Assembly: GCA_963752225.1 (NCBI GenBank)
Contig: CAVVXS010000008.1
Coordinates: forward strand, 153,492 to 217,491
Direction: 5' to 3'
DNA length: 64,000 bases
DNA from: JBBROS01 sp963752225
GTDB taxonomy: Bacteria > Pseudomonadota > Alphaproteobacteria > Acetobacterales > Acetobacteraceae
The notes beneath the pieces are model-generated. The model had not been told where the DNA came from and made no database searches. It saw only the letters and a program-made list of their open reading frames with translations. The number at the start of each line of letters is the position of its first letter. Position 1 is the first letter of the stretch. Shown here piece after piece: positions 8,108 through 17,000 of this stretch. The position numbers were made by a program, and so were the translations under genes.

Positions 8108-8928
8108 CCAAGCGCCTCGCGACCCCGCTCGGCCTTGGCATCGTCGGCTTCGCCCTGCTGGTCGCGCTGGCCGGGCCGTCGCTCGTGCCGCACGACCCGT
8201 TCACGCAGGACCTGATGCACCGGCTGACCCCGCCCGTCTGGCTCGGCGGCACGTCGGAGCACCTGTTCGGCACCGACCAGCTTGGCCGCGACTACCTGGC
8301 CCGGCTGGTGTACGGCGCCCGCATCTCGCTGCTGATCGGCGCCTCGGCGGCGCTGACCAGTGCGGTTATCGGCATCACGATCGGCATCGTCGGCGGCTTC
8401 TTCGGCGGCCGGATCGACGACGTGGTGATGTTCGTCATCACCTGCCGGCTCAGCATCCCGTTGATCTTGGTGGCGCTCGCGGTGGTGTCGGCGGTCGGCA
8501 GCTCGCTGACGATCGTCGTGTTCACGCTAGGCCTGCTGCTGTGGGAGCGGTTCGCGGTCGTCGCCCGCACCACGACCATGCAGGTCCGCACGCTCGATTA
8601 CGTCGCCGCCGCCCAGGCCGCCGGCGCGTCGCTATGGCATGTGCTGCTGCGCGAGATCCTGCCCAACATCGCGCCGCATCTGGTGGTGGTGGCGACGCTC
8701 GAGGTGGCGCTCGCGATCCTGCTGGAGGCGACGCTGTCGTTTCTCGGCCTCGGCGTGCCGTCGCCGCTACCGAGCTGGGGGCTGATGATCGCCGAGGGCA
8801 AGGACTACATGTTCTTCGACCCGTGGGTGATCATGGTGCCGGGGGTCGCGCTGTTCGTGCTGGTGCTCGGCATCAACCTGCTGGGCGACGGCCTGCGTGA
8901 CCTGTTCGGTGTCGCCCGGCGTGTCTGA
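8104..8928 (+). CDS. Peptide/nickel-type ABC transporter permease (DppC-like)
   Basis: 274 aa, the second permease half. HLFGTDQLGRDYLARLVYGARISL at about 57-80 is the DppC signature, with the EAA loop LDYVAAAQAAGASLWHVLL further on, and LEATLSFLGLGVPSPLPSWG near the C-terminus. The start overlaps the DppB-like stop (ATGA), and the stop overlaps the following ATPase gene by 8 bp, so all four transporter genes form one unit. Confidence 0.9.
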   Translation: MTKRLATPLGLGIVGFALLVALAGPSLVPHDPFTQDLMHRLTPPVWLGGTSEHLFGTDQLGRDYLARLVYGARISLLIGASAALTSAVIGITIGIVGGFFGGRIDDVVMFVITCRLSIPLILVALAVVSAVGSSLTIVVFTLGLLLWERFAVVARTTTMQVRTLDYVAAAQAAGASLWHVLLREILPNIAPHLVVVATLEVALAILLEATLSFLGLGVPSPLPSWGLMIAEGKDYMFFDPWVIMVPGVALFVLVLGINLLGDGLRDLFGVARRV

Positions 8929-9883
8929 GACGGACACGGTTCTGGACGTCGCCGACCTCTGCGTCCGGTTCGGCGCCACCGAGGCGGTGCGCGGCGCCAC
9001 CCTGTCCGTGCGCCGCGGCGAAACGCACTGCCTGGTCGGCGAAAGCGGCTGCGGCAAGTCCGTCACCTCGCTTGCGGTCATGGGCCTGCTCGCCCGCGGC
9101 GCATCCCGCAGCGCCGGGCACATGCGCTTCCACGGGACCGATCTCGCGGGGCTGTCGGACCGCGCCATGAACCGGCTGCGCGGCGACCGCATCGGCATGA
9201 TCTTTCAGGAGCCGATGACCAGCCTAAACCCGGCCTACACGATCGGCTCGCAGATGACCGAGATCGTCCGCCGCCACCGCGGCGGCAGCCGGGCAGCCGC
9301 GACCGACCGCGCCGCCTCACTGCTGGCGCGCGTCGGCATGGCCAACCCCGGAATGCGGCTCGGCCAGTTTCCGCACCAGCTCAGCGGCGGCCTCCGGCAG
9401 CGGGTGATGATCGCGATGGCGTTGCTGTGCGGGCCGGAGCTGCTGATCGCCGACGAGCCGACCACGGCGCTCGACGTCACCGTGCAGGCCGGCATCCTGC
9501 GCTTGCTTGCGGAGCTGCAGGCGGAGATGGGCCTCGCGCTGCTGCTGATCACCCACGACCTCGGCGTCGTCGCCCGCATCGCGCACCGGGTCAGCGTCAT
9601 GTATGCGGGCCAGGTGGTGGAATGCGCCCCGGCCGCCGAGCTGTTCGCCACGCCCACCCATCCCTACACGCAGGGCCTGCTCGCCGCCGTGCCGGTGCCC
9701 GGCAAGACCCGGCGCGGCGAACCGCTCGGCAGCATCCCGGGGACGGTGCCGCGCATCCAGACCGGCTTCGCCGGCTGCGGCTTCCGCGACCGTTGCCCGC
9801 ATGCGATGCCTGCATGCGCCGTGGACGTGCCGCTGCGCCGCCGCTCGCCCGGTCATAGCTACCTGTGCCAGTTGTCCGCATGA
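8921..9883 (+). CDS. Peptide-type ABC transporter ATP-binding protein (DppD-like)
   Basis: 320 aa from the GTG at 8921, which overlaps the permease stop; two further in-frame GTGs at 8897 and 8909 lie deeper inside the permease gene and are less likely. Walker A GESGCGKS, Q-loop FQEPMTSLNP, signature LSGGLRQRV, Walker B LLIADEPTTALD and the switch histidine ITHD are all present. The C-terminal oligopeptide-transporter extension carries FAGCGFRDRCPHAMPAC, the cysteine cluster typical of these ATPases. Confidence 0.9.
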   Translation: MSETDTVLDVADLCVRFGATEAVRGATLSVRRGETHCLVGESGCGKSVTSLAVMGLLARGASRSAGHMRFHGTDLAGLSDRAMNRLRGDRIGMIFQEPMTSLNPAYTIGSQMTEIVRRHRGGSRAAATDRAASLLARVGMANPGMRLGQFPHQLSGGLRQRVMIAMALLCGPELLIADEPTTALDVTVQAGILRLLAELQAEMGLALLLITHDLGVVARIAHRVSVMYAGQVVECAPAAELFATPTHPYTQGLLAAVPVPGKTRRGEPLGSIPGTVPRIQTGFAGCGFRDRCPHAMPACAVDVPLRRRSPGHSYLCQLSA

Positions 9884-10791
9884 CGGCCGCGATCGAAGTT
9901 CGTGACGTAGTCCGGCAGTTCGGCCCGGTCCGTGCCGTGGACGGCGTCAGCCTCGTCGTGCCCGAGGGCGGCGTGATGGGCATCGTCGGCGAAAGCGGCT
10001 GCGGCAAGTCCACCCTGGCGCGCATGATCCTCGGCCTGCTGCCGCCGAGCGAGGGCGATATCCGGGTTGCCGGCATGAGCCTCGGCGCGCTCGACCGACT
10101 GGCGCGCGCCCGCCTGATCCAGCCGATCTTCCAGGATCCGTATTCGAGCCTCAACCCGCGCCACCGGGTGCGGGACATCGTGGCGCTGCCGCTGCGGGCG
10201 CAGGGCAATCGCGACACGGCGCCGGTGATGGAGATGCTGGCCCGCGTCGGCCTGCCCGGCGCCATGGCCGACCGGCTGCCCGGTGAACTGAGCGGCGGCC
10301 AGCGGCAGCGGGTCGCGATCGCCCGCGCTTTGGTGCTGCGGCCGCGCATCGTGGTGTGCGACGAGCCGACCTCGGCGCTCGACGTGTCGGTGCAGGCGCA
10401 GATCCTGAACCTGCTGGCCGAGCTGCGGGCCGAGTTCGGCCTGACCTTAGTGTTCATCAGCCACAACCTGGCCGTGGTCGAGCACATCGCGACCGAGGTG
10501 GCGGTGATGTACCTCGGCCGCATCGTCGAGCACGCGCCGGTGGACGACCTGTTCGCCGCACCCCGGCACCCCTACACGCAGGCGCTGCTCAGGAGCGTGC
10601 TGACCCCCGAACCCGGCCTCGGCCTGCCCGACCCCGGGCTCGGCGACACGATGCCGGACCCGGCGCACATTCCCCCCGGCTGCCGCCTGCATCCGCGCTG
10701 CCCGGCGGCGATCGATCGCTGCCGCAGCGAGAACCCGGCCGGACGCACCGCGGAGGGGCGCCTGGTCGAGTGCCTGCTGTCGGCGGACTGA
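9880..10791 (+). CDS. Peptide-type ABC transporter ATP-binding protein (DppF-like)
   Basis: 303 aa, the second ATPase. Walker A GESGCGKSTLA, FQDPYSSLNPRHRV, signature LSGGQRQRVAIARAL, Walker B VVCDEPTSALD and the switch FISHNLAVVEHI are intact. The C-terminal extension has PPGCRLHPRCPAAIDRC. ATG at 9880 overlaps the DppD-like stop. It ends 15 bp from the stop of the convergent binding-protein gene. Confidence 0.9.
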   Translation: MTAAIEVRDVVRQFGPVRAVDGVSLVVPEGGVMGIVGESGCGKSTLARMILGLLPPSEGDIRVAGMSLGALDRLARARLIQPIFQDPYSSLNPRHRVRDIVALPLRAQGNRDTAPVMEMLARVGLPGAMADRLPGELSGGQRQRVAIARALVLRPRIVVCDEPTSALDVSVQAQILNLLAELRAEFGLTLVFISHNLAVVEHIATEVAVMYLGRIVEHAPVDDLFAAPRHPYTQALLRSVLTPEPGLGLPDPGLGDTMPDPAHIPPGCRLHPRCPAAIDRCRSENPAGRTAEGRLVECLLSAD

Positions 10792-10806
10792 CCGGCCGCG
10801 GCGCCG

Positions 10807-12318
10807 CTACTTCCAGCTCGCCAGGTAGAAGCGCGGCAGCTCGTCGCGGAAGGTCTTGAAGTTGAGCCCCTTGTTCGTCGCGTAGGTGGTGACGAAGGTG
10901 AACAACGGCATGAAATCCGCCTGCTCGGTGATGCGCTTGATGGCCGCGCTGTAGGCTTCGCGCCGCTTGTCCGGATCCACCGTCGCGCTGCCTTCGTCCA
11001 CCAAGCGCTTCACCTCGTCGTCGCGCGCATAATCCTGGCCGCCGCCGTTGAAGAAATACGGCAGGAACGCCGACGCGTCGTTGATCGAGTAGCTGCCCCA
11101 ACTGCCCATCTCGAGCGGGTTCTTGCCCTCGATGCTGCGCTGCACGACGGCGCCGACTTGCAGCTGCGACAGCTTCGCCCGGACGCCGACGGCAGCGAGG
11201 TAGCCCTGCATCGCCCCCATCCATTGCGGCAGCAGGTAACCGACCAGCTCGGTGTCGAACCCGTTCGGGTAGCCGGCTTCGGTCAGCAGCGCCTTGGCCT
11301 TGGCCGGGTCGTATTCGTATTTCGTGGCGATGCCCTGGTCGCAGCCGAACTGGGTCGGGAAGCACGGCGCGTCCAGCACGCGCGAGCCGCCGGGCATGAA
11401 CTGCTTGGCCATGGTTTGCCGGTCCACCGCATACATGATGGCCTGGCGCACCTTCTGGTTCTTCAGCGGGCTGTCGCCGGTGCGCCCGGCGGCGTCGATG
11501 TTCATGTAGCCGACCCGCATGCTTTCGTTGCGGAGCACCTGCAGGGTCGGCATGCGGCTGAGATTTTCGAGCTGGTCGGGGCTGAACCCCCAGATCCAGT
11601 CCACCTGGTTGCCGAGGATCGCGGTCAGTTCGCCGGTCGCGTCGGCGACCTCCTTGACCACGAGGTTCTTGATCGCCGGTTTACCCTTCGGGCTTTCGAA
11701 GTAGTTGTCGTTGCGCACCATGTCGATCTCGGTGGTGCCGTCCACCTTGGTGATGCGGTATGGGCCGGTGCCGACCGGCGTCTTGCTGAACCCGTCGGGG
11801 CCGACCCGCTCCCGGTAGGCCTTCGGGTAGATCGGCAGCACCATCGACAGATATTCGAGCGCGGCCGGGAACACCCGCTTGAGCTTGATCCGCACGTGCA
11901 TGTCGTCGAGCCGGTCCGCCCCTTCGATGAAGGAGAAGTTGCTCGGCACCGACACCTGCTTGTCGGCGAGCACCGAGCGGACCGTGTAGACGACGTCGTC
12001 GGCGGTGAACGGGCTGCCGTCGTGGAACACCACGCCGGGCCGCAGCTCGAACACCAGGGTGGTGTCGTTCTCATAGCGCCAGGACGTCGCCAGCAGTGGC
12101 CGCAGCGTGAAGGTCTCGGGATCGCGGTAGATCAGCGTGTCCCAGACATGGTGCGAGACCACCAGCCCGGTGCGCAGCGAGTTGTAGTAGAAATCCACGT
12201 TGGGAATGGCGTCGCGCCAGGCGATGCGCAGCGTATCGGCCGATTTCTGCGCCTGCGCCGGGCTGGCGGCCAGTGCCGCGGCAACGATCAAACCACCAAA
12301 CCATGCCGCGACGCGCAT
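10807..12318 (-). CDS. ABC transporter substrate-binding protein, family 5 (oligopeptide type)
   Basis: 503 aa with a signal peptide (about 1-25, ending AQAQ). The SBP family 5 core is clear: DTLIYRDPETFTLRPLLATSW, FHDGSPFTADDVVYTV at about 97-112, VGTGPYRI, VRQAIMYAVDR and a C-terminal YLASW. It is almost certainly the periplasmic receptor for the adjacent four-gene importer, but it is on the opposite strand and convergent with it, so it has its own promoter upstream of 12318. The ligand could be peptides, nickel or opines; nothing here decides. ATG at 12318 is preferred over a GTG at 12330. Confidence 0.9.
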   Translation of the reverse strand: MRVAAWFGGLIVAAALAASPAQAQKSADTLRIAWRDAIPNVDFYYNSLRTGLVVSHHVWDTLIYRDPETFTLRPLLATSWRYENDTTLVFELRPGVVFHDGSPFTADDVVYTVRSVLADKQVSVPSNFSFIEGADRLDDMHVRIKLKRVFPAALEYLSMVLPIYPKAYRERVGPDGFSKTPVGTGPYRITKVDGTTEIDMVRNDNYFESPKGKPAIKNLVVKEVADATGELTAILGNQVDWIWGFSPDQLENLSRMPTLQVLRNESMRVGYMNIDAAGRTGDSPLKNQKVRQAIMYAVDRQTMAKQFMPGGSRVLDAPCFPTQFGCDQGIATKYEYDPAKAKALLTEAGYPNGFDTELVGYLLPQWMGAMQGYLAAVGVRAKLSQLQVGAVVQRSIEGKNPLEMGSWGSYSINDASAFLPYFFNGGGQDYARDDEVKRLVDEGSATVDPDKRREAYSAAIKRITEQADFMPLFTFVTTYATNKGLNFKTFRDELPRFYLASWK

Positions 12319-12388
12319 CACGCTCTCCACCGAACCCGGCTCGAACGCTATGCTGCAGTGCCGCGCCGATCAATCGTGCCGGGCGGGT

Positions 12389-13087
12389 TTAAGCGGCGTC
12401 GTGGAAGATGATCCCGAGCGTATGCCGCTGCCCGGCGCGCACCCGGCTGACGCCGTGCCGCATCGTCACCCGGTAGTCGCCGCGGGCCCCGCGCACCGGA
12501 CGGTGGTGGGTCGCGAACACCACGCCCTGGCCCTGGCGCAGCGGCACCACCTCGGGCCGCGACTGCATGCGCGGCCGCTGCTCCACGAGCACGAACTCGC
12601 CGCCCTCGAAGTCGCGGCCCGGCTCGCTCAGCAGGATCGCGAGCTGCAGCGGGAAATGGAGCGGGCCGTACAGGTCCTGGTGCAGGCAGTTGTAGTCGCC
12701 GGGCCCGTAGCGCAGCAGCAGCGGCGTCGGGCGCATTTGCCCGGCGGCGTGGCAACGGGCGAGCTGGGCGTCGAGCGTGGGCGGCGCGTCGGTCGGCAGG
12801 CCCATGCGCGCCCCCCAGGCGTTCGCGACCGGCGCCAGCGCGGGGTAGACACGCTCGCGCAGCGCCTGGACCGGGGCGGGCAGGGGATAGTCGAAATACT
12901 TGTACTCGCCGCTGCCGAATCCGTGCCGGGCCATCACCACGCGGCTGCGGAAGCCGTCGGCCCGGTCGTAGAGTCCGGCAAGCGCGTCGCACTCCGCCGG
13001 ACTCAGCAGCGGCCCGGTAACGGCGCAACCGCGCGCATCGAGCTCGGCGCGGAGGGCTGTCCAGTCCTGGGGCGGTGGTTCGGTCAT
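12389..13087 (-). CDS. 2-oxoglutarate/Fe(II)-dependent oxygenase (COG3826-like)
   Basis: 232 aa. The double-stranded beta-helix iron ligands can be read as H-x-D in CLHQDLYG (about residues 134-141) and the distal His in TMRHGVSRV (about 209-217), followed by the arginine-containing RAGQRHTLGIIFHDAA that would bind 2-oxoglutarate. The segment GEYKYFDYPLP and the overall length match the uncharacterised COG3826 group of bacterial oxygenases. The substrate is unknown. It is a separate minus-strand gene, 50 bp upstream of the next minus gene boundary. Confidence 0.75.
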   Translation of the reverse strand: MTEPPPQDWTALRAELDARGCAVTGPLLSPAECDALAGLYDRADGFRSRVVMARHGFGSGEYKYFDYPLPAPVQALRERVYPALAPVANAWGARMGLPTDAPPTLDAQLARCHAAGQMRPTPLLLRYGPGDYNCLHQDLYGPLHFPLQLAILLSEPGRDFEGGEFVLVEQRPRMQSRPEVVPLRQGQGVVFATHHRPVRGARGDYRVTMRHGVSRVRAGQRHTLGIIFHDAA

Positions 13088-13136
13088 GCGCCCTTTCTAC
13101 GTTGCCGCGGCGGCCGGTGCCCTCCGATGCTTGCGC

Positions 13137-13919
13137 TCACCCCATCGTCGAGTTGAACGCGCCGCCGTCGAGCAGCAGGTTCTGCCCCACGATGAACCCG
13201 CTCGACGCCGCGCACAGGAACACGCAGGCGTCGCCGAACTCGGCGGGGTCGCCGTTGCGCCCGGCGGGCGAAGACTTGGCCCGTTCAGCCAGCATTTCGT
13301 CCACCGAACGGCCCGCCTTCTCCGCCGCGGCTTGGGCGTTGCCGCGCAGCCGGTCGGTCAGGAACGGGCCGGGCAGCAGGTTGTTGATCGTCACGTTGTG
13401 CCGCGCCACCTGCCGCGCCAGGCCGCCGACGAAGCCGGTCAGCCCGGCCCGCGCGCCGTTGCTCATGCCGAGCGTCGGGATGGGCGACTTCACGCTGCCG
13501 GAGGTGATGTTGACGATGCGGCCGAACTGCCGCCCGATCATGCCGTCGACCACGGCTTTGATCAGCGCGATCGGCGTCAGCATGTTGGCGTCGAGCGCCC
13601 GGATCCAGTCGTCGCGCTCCCAATCGCGGAAGTCGCCCGGCGGCGGTCCGCCGGCGTTGTTGACCAGAATGTCCGGCTCCGGGCAGGCCGCCAGCGCCGC
13701 CGCCCGCCCGGCATCGGTGGTGATGTCGCCCGGAACGGCCGTCACCGAAACGCCGGTCGCGCCGCGGATCTCGGCCGCCGTCGCTTCCAGGGTTTCCGCC
13801 CTGCGCGCGGTGATCACCACGTCCACGCCTTCGCGGGCCAGCGCCATCGCACAGGCCCGGCCCAACCCCTTGCTCGCGGCGCAGACGATCGCCCGCTTGC
13901 CCTTCAATCCCACATCCAT
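13137..13919 (-). CDS. Short-chain dehydrogenase/reductase-fold protein with atypical active site
   Basis: 260 aa Rossmann-fold SDR. The nucleotide motif is present as CAASKGLGRACA at about 13-24, with NNAGG at about 87-91 and the Ser region NITSGSVKSP near 138-147. At the usual YxxxK position the sequence reads LGMSNGARAG, so the catalytic Tyr and Lys are absent. A subgroup annotated as 3-oxoacyl reductase-like shares this SNGAR segment, so the change appears to be family-wide rather than a mutation. Activity and substrate are uncertain. The thioesterase gene lies 3 bp upstream on the same strand. Confidence 0.8.
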   Translation of the reverse strand: MDVGLKGKRAIVCAASKGLGRACAMALAREGVDVVITARRAETLEATAAEIRGATGVSVTAVPGDITTDAGRAAALAACPEPDILVNNAGGPPPGDFRDWERDDWIRALDANMLTPIALIKAVVDGMIGRQFGRIVNITSGSVKSPIPTLGMSNGARAGLTGFVGGLARQVARHNVTINNLLPGPFLTDRLRGNAQAAAEKAGRSVDEMLAERAKSSPAGRNGDPAEFGDACVFLCAASSGFIVGQNLLLDGGAFNSTMG

Positions 13920-13922
13920 GCG

Positions 13923-14372
13923 TCAGCTCCTCATCAAGGGTTGCAGCGCCGCGCGCCAGGCGTCCGGCATCGGCGCCGGCCGGCGGGTCGCGGCAGCGAC
14001 ACAGACATGCACCATGAAACCCTCCGCCGACGCCCGCTCATTGTCGCCCGCGAACACGCCGATCTCGTGCCGGATCGAGCTGCCGCCGAGCCGGGCCACC
14101 CGGATGCCGGCGGCGATGTCGTCCGGAAACGCCGCTTCGGCGTGGTAGCGGCAGCCGCTTTCGGCCACCACCAGGAAGTGATCGCTGCCTTTCCAGGTCA
14201 GGATGCCGCTTCGCATCAGCGAGCGCGTCACCGCGGTGTCGAAGAAGCTGTAATAGACGACGTTGTTCAGGTGGCCGAATACGTCGTTGTCCATCCATCG
14301 CGTGGTGACCGGCAGGAAGTGGTGATAGTCGGCTCGGGTGCCGGGCGGGAGGCGCGTCATCGGCGCGATCAT
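13923..14372 (-). CDS. Hotdog-fold acyl-CoA thioesterase (4HBT/YbgC-like)
   Basis: 149 aa. The active-site segment RWMDNDVFGHLNNVVYYSFF at about 27-46 carries the Asp and His-Asn-Asn pattern of 4-hydroxybenzoyl-CoA/YbgC-type thioesterases, which hydrolyse acyl-CoA. ATG at 14372 is preferred; a GTG at 14378 adds two residues. It is 3 bp upstream of the SDR-like gene, and the two are probably co-transcribed. It is divergent from copC, with a 34-bp gap. Confidence 0.8.
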   Translation of the reverse strand: MIAPMTRLPPGTRADYHHFLPVTTRWMDNDVFGHLNNVVYYSFFDTAVTRSLMRSGILTWKGSDHFLVVAESGCRYHAEAAFPDDIAAGIRVARLGGSSIRHEIGVFAGDNERASAEGFMVHVCVAAATRRPAPMPDAWRAALQPLMRS

Positions 14373-14406
14373 GGACACCCGGGCGCGCCCGCGCTAGAGG
14401 CGCGCC

Positions 14407-14754
14407 ATGCGTCCTGCCCTTATCGTCGCGGCCCTGCTGGCCGCGAGCCCGTTGCCCGCTGCCGCCCATGCGATCCTCCTCGACAGCCAGCCCGCCAGCG
14501 GCGCCACCGTGCCGCCTGGCCCCACCCACGTCGTGCTCCGGTTCAATTCGCGCATCGACCAGGGCCGGTCCCGGCTCGAGCTGCGCGGTGGCGACGGCAA
14601 GCCCACGCCGCTGCGTCTGGCGCCGTCCGGGCCCGACACGCTGCAGAGCGACGCGACCCTGGCGCCGGGCGCCTGGACGCTGCGCTGGCAGGTGCTGGCG
14701 ATCGACGGCCACATCACCCGCGGCGACGTGCCGCTGACGGTCGAGGCCCGCTAG
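14407..14754 (+). CDS. copC: Copper-binding periplasmic protein CopC
   Basis: 115 aa. The signal peptide ends LPAAAHA, placing His at the N-terminus of the mature protein, which is the usual Cu(II) amino-terminal ligand. The CopC domain shows SQPASGATVPPGPTHVVLRF and the second His in AIDGHITRGDVPL at about 97-109. CopC carries copper in the periplasm and works with CopD. The copD-like gene follows after 4 bp. Confidence 0.9.
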   Translation: MRPALIVAALLAASPLPAAAHAILLDSQPASGATVPPGPTHVVLRFNSRIDQGRSRLELRGGDGKPTPLRLAPSGPDTLQSDATLAPGAWTLRWQVLAIDGHITRGDVPLTVEAR

Positions 14755-14758
14755 ACCT

Positions 14759-16405
14759 TTGTCGCTCCTGGTCGACCTGTTCGGCTACCTGTCGATCGTC
14801 CTGCATGGGCTGGTGATCGTCGCGCAGTCGATGGCGCTGGGCGGGGTGGTGTTCCTGCTGCTGCTGGCCCGCCCGTTCGAGCCGGACCTGCCGGCCGGTG
14901 CCGACTTGGTGCGGCGCACTGCCCGTATCGCCGGCTGGTCGGCGCTGGCGCTGGCGCTGGGCGAGGCGGTCACGGTGGCGATGCAGTCGGCCGTGCTGGT
15001 CGATACGCTGGAGCTGCCCTGGGGCAACGTGATCGGCGCCGGGTTCGCGGTGGCGGGGCTGGTGAAACTGACGGCGGCGCTGCTGCTGGCAGGGCTGTTG
15101 CTCGGGTCGACGGCGCCGCCGGCGGCACCGATGCTGGGGCTATGCGCCGTGGTGCTGGCCGCCGCGGTCGCCACGACCCACGCCGCCGCCCGGCTCGACC
15201 ACGTGCCGCTGCTGCTCGCGGCGACCGCGCTGCACATCGCCGGCGCCGCGATCTGGGTGGGCGGCATTCCCTGCTTCGTCATGGCGCTGGGCCGGCTGTT
15301 CGACGGCGCCGCGTTTCGCCGGGTCGGCGCCCGTTTCAGCCGCATCAGCATGGCCGGCGTCGCCTGCATCCTCCTCAGCGCCGCGACCTTCAGCGTGTTC
15401 TACATTGGCAGTTGGGGCGCGTTCTACGGCACCGCCTATGGCGTCATGGTGGGCGCCAAGGCGGCGATGTTCGGGGCGCTGCTGCTGCTCGGGCTCGGCA
15501 ACTTCCTCGTCGTCGAGCGCCTGCGCCGCAACCCGGCCACCCCCGTCCTGCGCATGCGGCGCTTCGCCGAAGTCGAGATCGGCATCGGCTTCAGCATCTT
15601 CTTCGCCGCCGCCTCGCTGACGTCGGTGCCGCCTGCGGTCGACCTCACCGCCGACCGTGTCACCTGGCCCGAGATCGTCCAGCGCAACACCCCCGAGCCG
15701 CCCCGCCTGGTATCTCCCGACCACGACACGCTGGCGATCCCCGCCTTGCAGTCCAAGCTCGACGCCGAGGCGGCGAAGCAGAAAACGACGGCGACGCCGG
15801 CCTTCGTCCCCGGCTCGGGCGAGCTGCCGGTGCGCAACGCCGAGGACATCGCCTGGTCCGAGTACAATCACCATTGGTCCGGCATCTTCGTGCTGCTGAT
15901 CGGCGGGCTCGGCTTGCTGCACCGGGCGGGGATCCCGTGGGCCAAGCACTGGCCCTTGGTGCTGCTGGGGATGGCGGCGTTCCTGTTCGTGCGGTCGGAT
16001 CCGGAGGTGTGGCCGCTTGGCGATATCGGCTTCTGGGAGAGCTTCCGGGACGTCGAAGTGTTGCAGCACCGGGTGTTCGTGGCGCTGATCGTCGCCTTCG
16101 CGCTGTTCGAGTGGGGGGTGCGGACCGGGTGGTTCCGCACCCGGCGGCCGGCGCTGGTGTTCCCGCTGCTGACGGCACTCGGCGGCGCGTTGCTGCTGAC
16201 GCACAGCCACGCGATCGCCAACGTGAAGGATCAGCTGCTGATCGAGCTGACCCACACGCCGCTGGCCTTGGCCGGGATTTGCGGCGGCTGGGCGCGCTGG
16301 CTGGAGATCCGCGCCGACGGCCCGATCCGGCGCGCGGCGGGCTGGATCTGGCCCGTGTGCTTCATGTTCGTCGGCCTGCTGCTGCTGCTGTATCGCGAGG
16401 CCTGA
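14759..16405 (+). CDS. copD: CopD-family copper-import membrane protein
   Basis: 548 aa from a TTG at 14759, directly after copC, with GAGG about 11 bp upstream. It is a polytopic membrane protein with roughly a dozen hydrophobic segments. The CopD domain covers about residues 170-290 (LHIAGAAIWVGGIPCF, RFSRISMAGVACIL). A periplasmic-looking insert (about 305-375, NTPEPPRLVSPDHDTLAIPALQ) precedes another block of membrane helices containing HLRAG-like and LTHSHAIANVKDQLLIELTHTP segments rich in histidine. The C-terminal block makes it longer than classical CopD (about 310 aa). Confidence 0.8.
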   Translation: MSLLVDLFGYLSIVLHGLVIVAQSMALGGVVFLLLLARPFEPDLPAGADLVRRTARIAGWSALALALGEAVTVAMQSAVLVDTLELPWGNVIGAGFAVAGLVKLTAALLLAGLLLGSTAPPAAPMLGLCAVVLAAAVATTHAAARLDHVPLLLAATALHIAGAAIWVGGIPCFVMALGRLFDGAAFRRVGARFSRISMAGVACILLSAATFSVFYIGSWGAFYGTAYGVMVGAKAAMFGALLLLGLGNFLVVERLRRNPATPVLRMRRFAEVEIGIGFSIFFAAASLTSVPPAVDLTADRVTWPEIVQRNTPEPPRLVSPDHDTLAIPALQSKLDAEAAKQKTTATPAFVPGSGELPVRNAEDIAWSEYNHHWSGIFVLLIGGLGLLHRAGIPWAKHWPLVLLGMAAFLFVRSDPEVWPLGDIGFWESFRDVEVLQHRVFVALIVAFALFEWGVRTGWFRTRRPALVFPLLTALGGALLLTHSHAIANVKDQLLIELTHTPLALAGICGGWARWLEIRADGPIRRAAGWIWPVCFMFVGLLLLLYREA

Positions 16406-16722
16406 GCGCAGCGCGGCGCTGTTCTGCGGGTGCAACGGCCAATCGTTGTCCGGTTCGTCTTGTTAGACGTGAGTTAAACGGCAATCTCGTCCGGTGCTGC
16501 GGTTGGTTTTGACGGCGAGTCACCTGAACGAGAGCCGGAATGTTTGGGCTGGTCATTTGCGTCCGCGCGTGTATTATGCGCCGACGGCTGAACTTTTCAG
16601 TCGGGGTCTGTCCCCTACGTCGTTATGCCTCGACAGGCGCGCGTCGCACCGGTTCCTCCCCAATTCGAGAAGTACGAAGGTCCCGCATGTCCGTGGGACT
16701 GCAACAGCCGTGGAGACGTTCG
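16406..16722 (+). promoter_or_regulatory. Long leader region upstream of the cold-shock gene
   Basis: This 317-bp non-coding stretch precedes the cold-shock gene and is less GC-rich than its neighbours. It contains a TATTAT hexamer at about 16570-16575 that could be a -10 element, though no good -35 lies 16-18 bp upstream. Cold-shock genes often have long structured 5' UTRs acting as thermosensors, which would fit. The start-proximal GGAGA at about 16712-16716 is a good ribosome-binding site for the ATG at 16723. I see no gene here. Confidence 0.3.
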
Positions 16723-16929
16723 ATGTCAGTTGGTACTGTGAAGTGGTTCAATGCCCAGAAGGGCTTCGGTTTCATTCAGCCGGAAGACGGCTCGAAGGAC
16801 GTGTTCGTGCACATCTCCGCCGTGGAGCGCGCCGGCATGGCGACGCTGAACGAGGGTCAGAAGATGAGCTACGAACTCGAGCAGGGGCAGCAGGGTAAGA
16901 CCTCCGCCGTCAACCTGAAAGCGGCCTGA
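16723..16929 (+). CDS. Cold-shock domain protein (CspA family)
   Basis: 68 aa. RNA-binding motifs RNP1 (KGFGFIQ, about 14-20) and RNP2 (DVFVHIS, about 27-33) are exact, and length is typical. CSD proteins bind single-stranded RNA and act as RNA chaperones. The ATG at 16723 has GGAGA 7 bp upstream; an ATG at 16687 in frame would add a 12-residue extension resembling a duplicated MSVG start and is less likely. Confidence 0.92.
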   Translation: MSVGTVKWFNAQKGFGFIQPEDGSKDVFVHISAVERAGMATLNEGQKMSYELEQGQQGKTSAVNLKAA

Positions 16930-16940
16930 TTCGCCGGCTT

Positions 16941-16977
16941 GGGGGCGTGCCGGTGGCGCGCTCCCAGCCACGCCCCC
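16941..16977 (+). terminator. Intergenic GC-rich hairpin after the cold-shock gene
   Basis: GGGGGCGTG at 16941-16949 pairs perfectly with CACGCCCCC at 16969-16977, with a 19-nt loop; flanking bases may extend the stem. There is no U-tract, so it may be a weak terminator, an mRNA-stabilising 3' stem or an attenuator before the small gene at 17001. Confidence 0.4.
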
Positions 16978-17000
16978 CGGCCTTGCCAGGAGGACAGTCC

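Noticed and set aside
13075..16512. Long frames opposite the SDR and copD genes
   Set aside because: They are Arg/Ala/Gly-rich shadows of SDR, thioesterase, copC and copD, which have full domain evidence.
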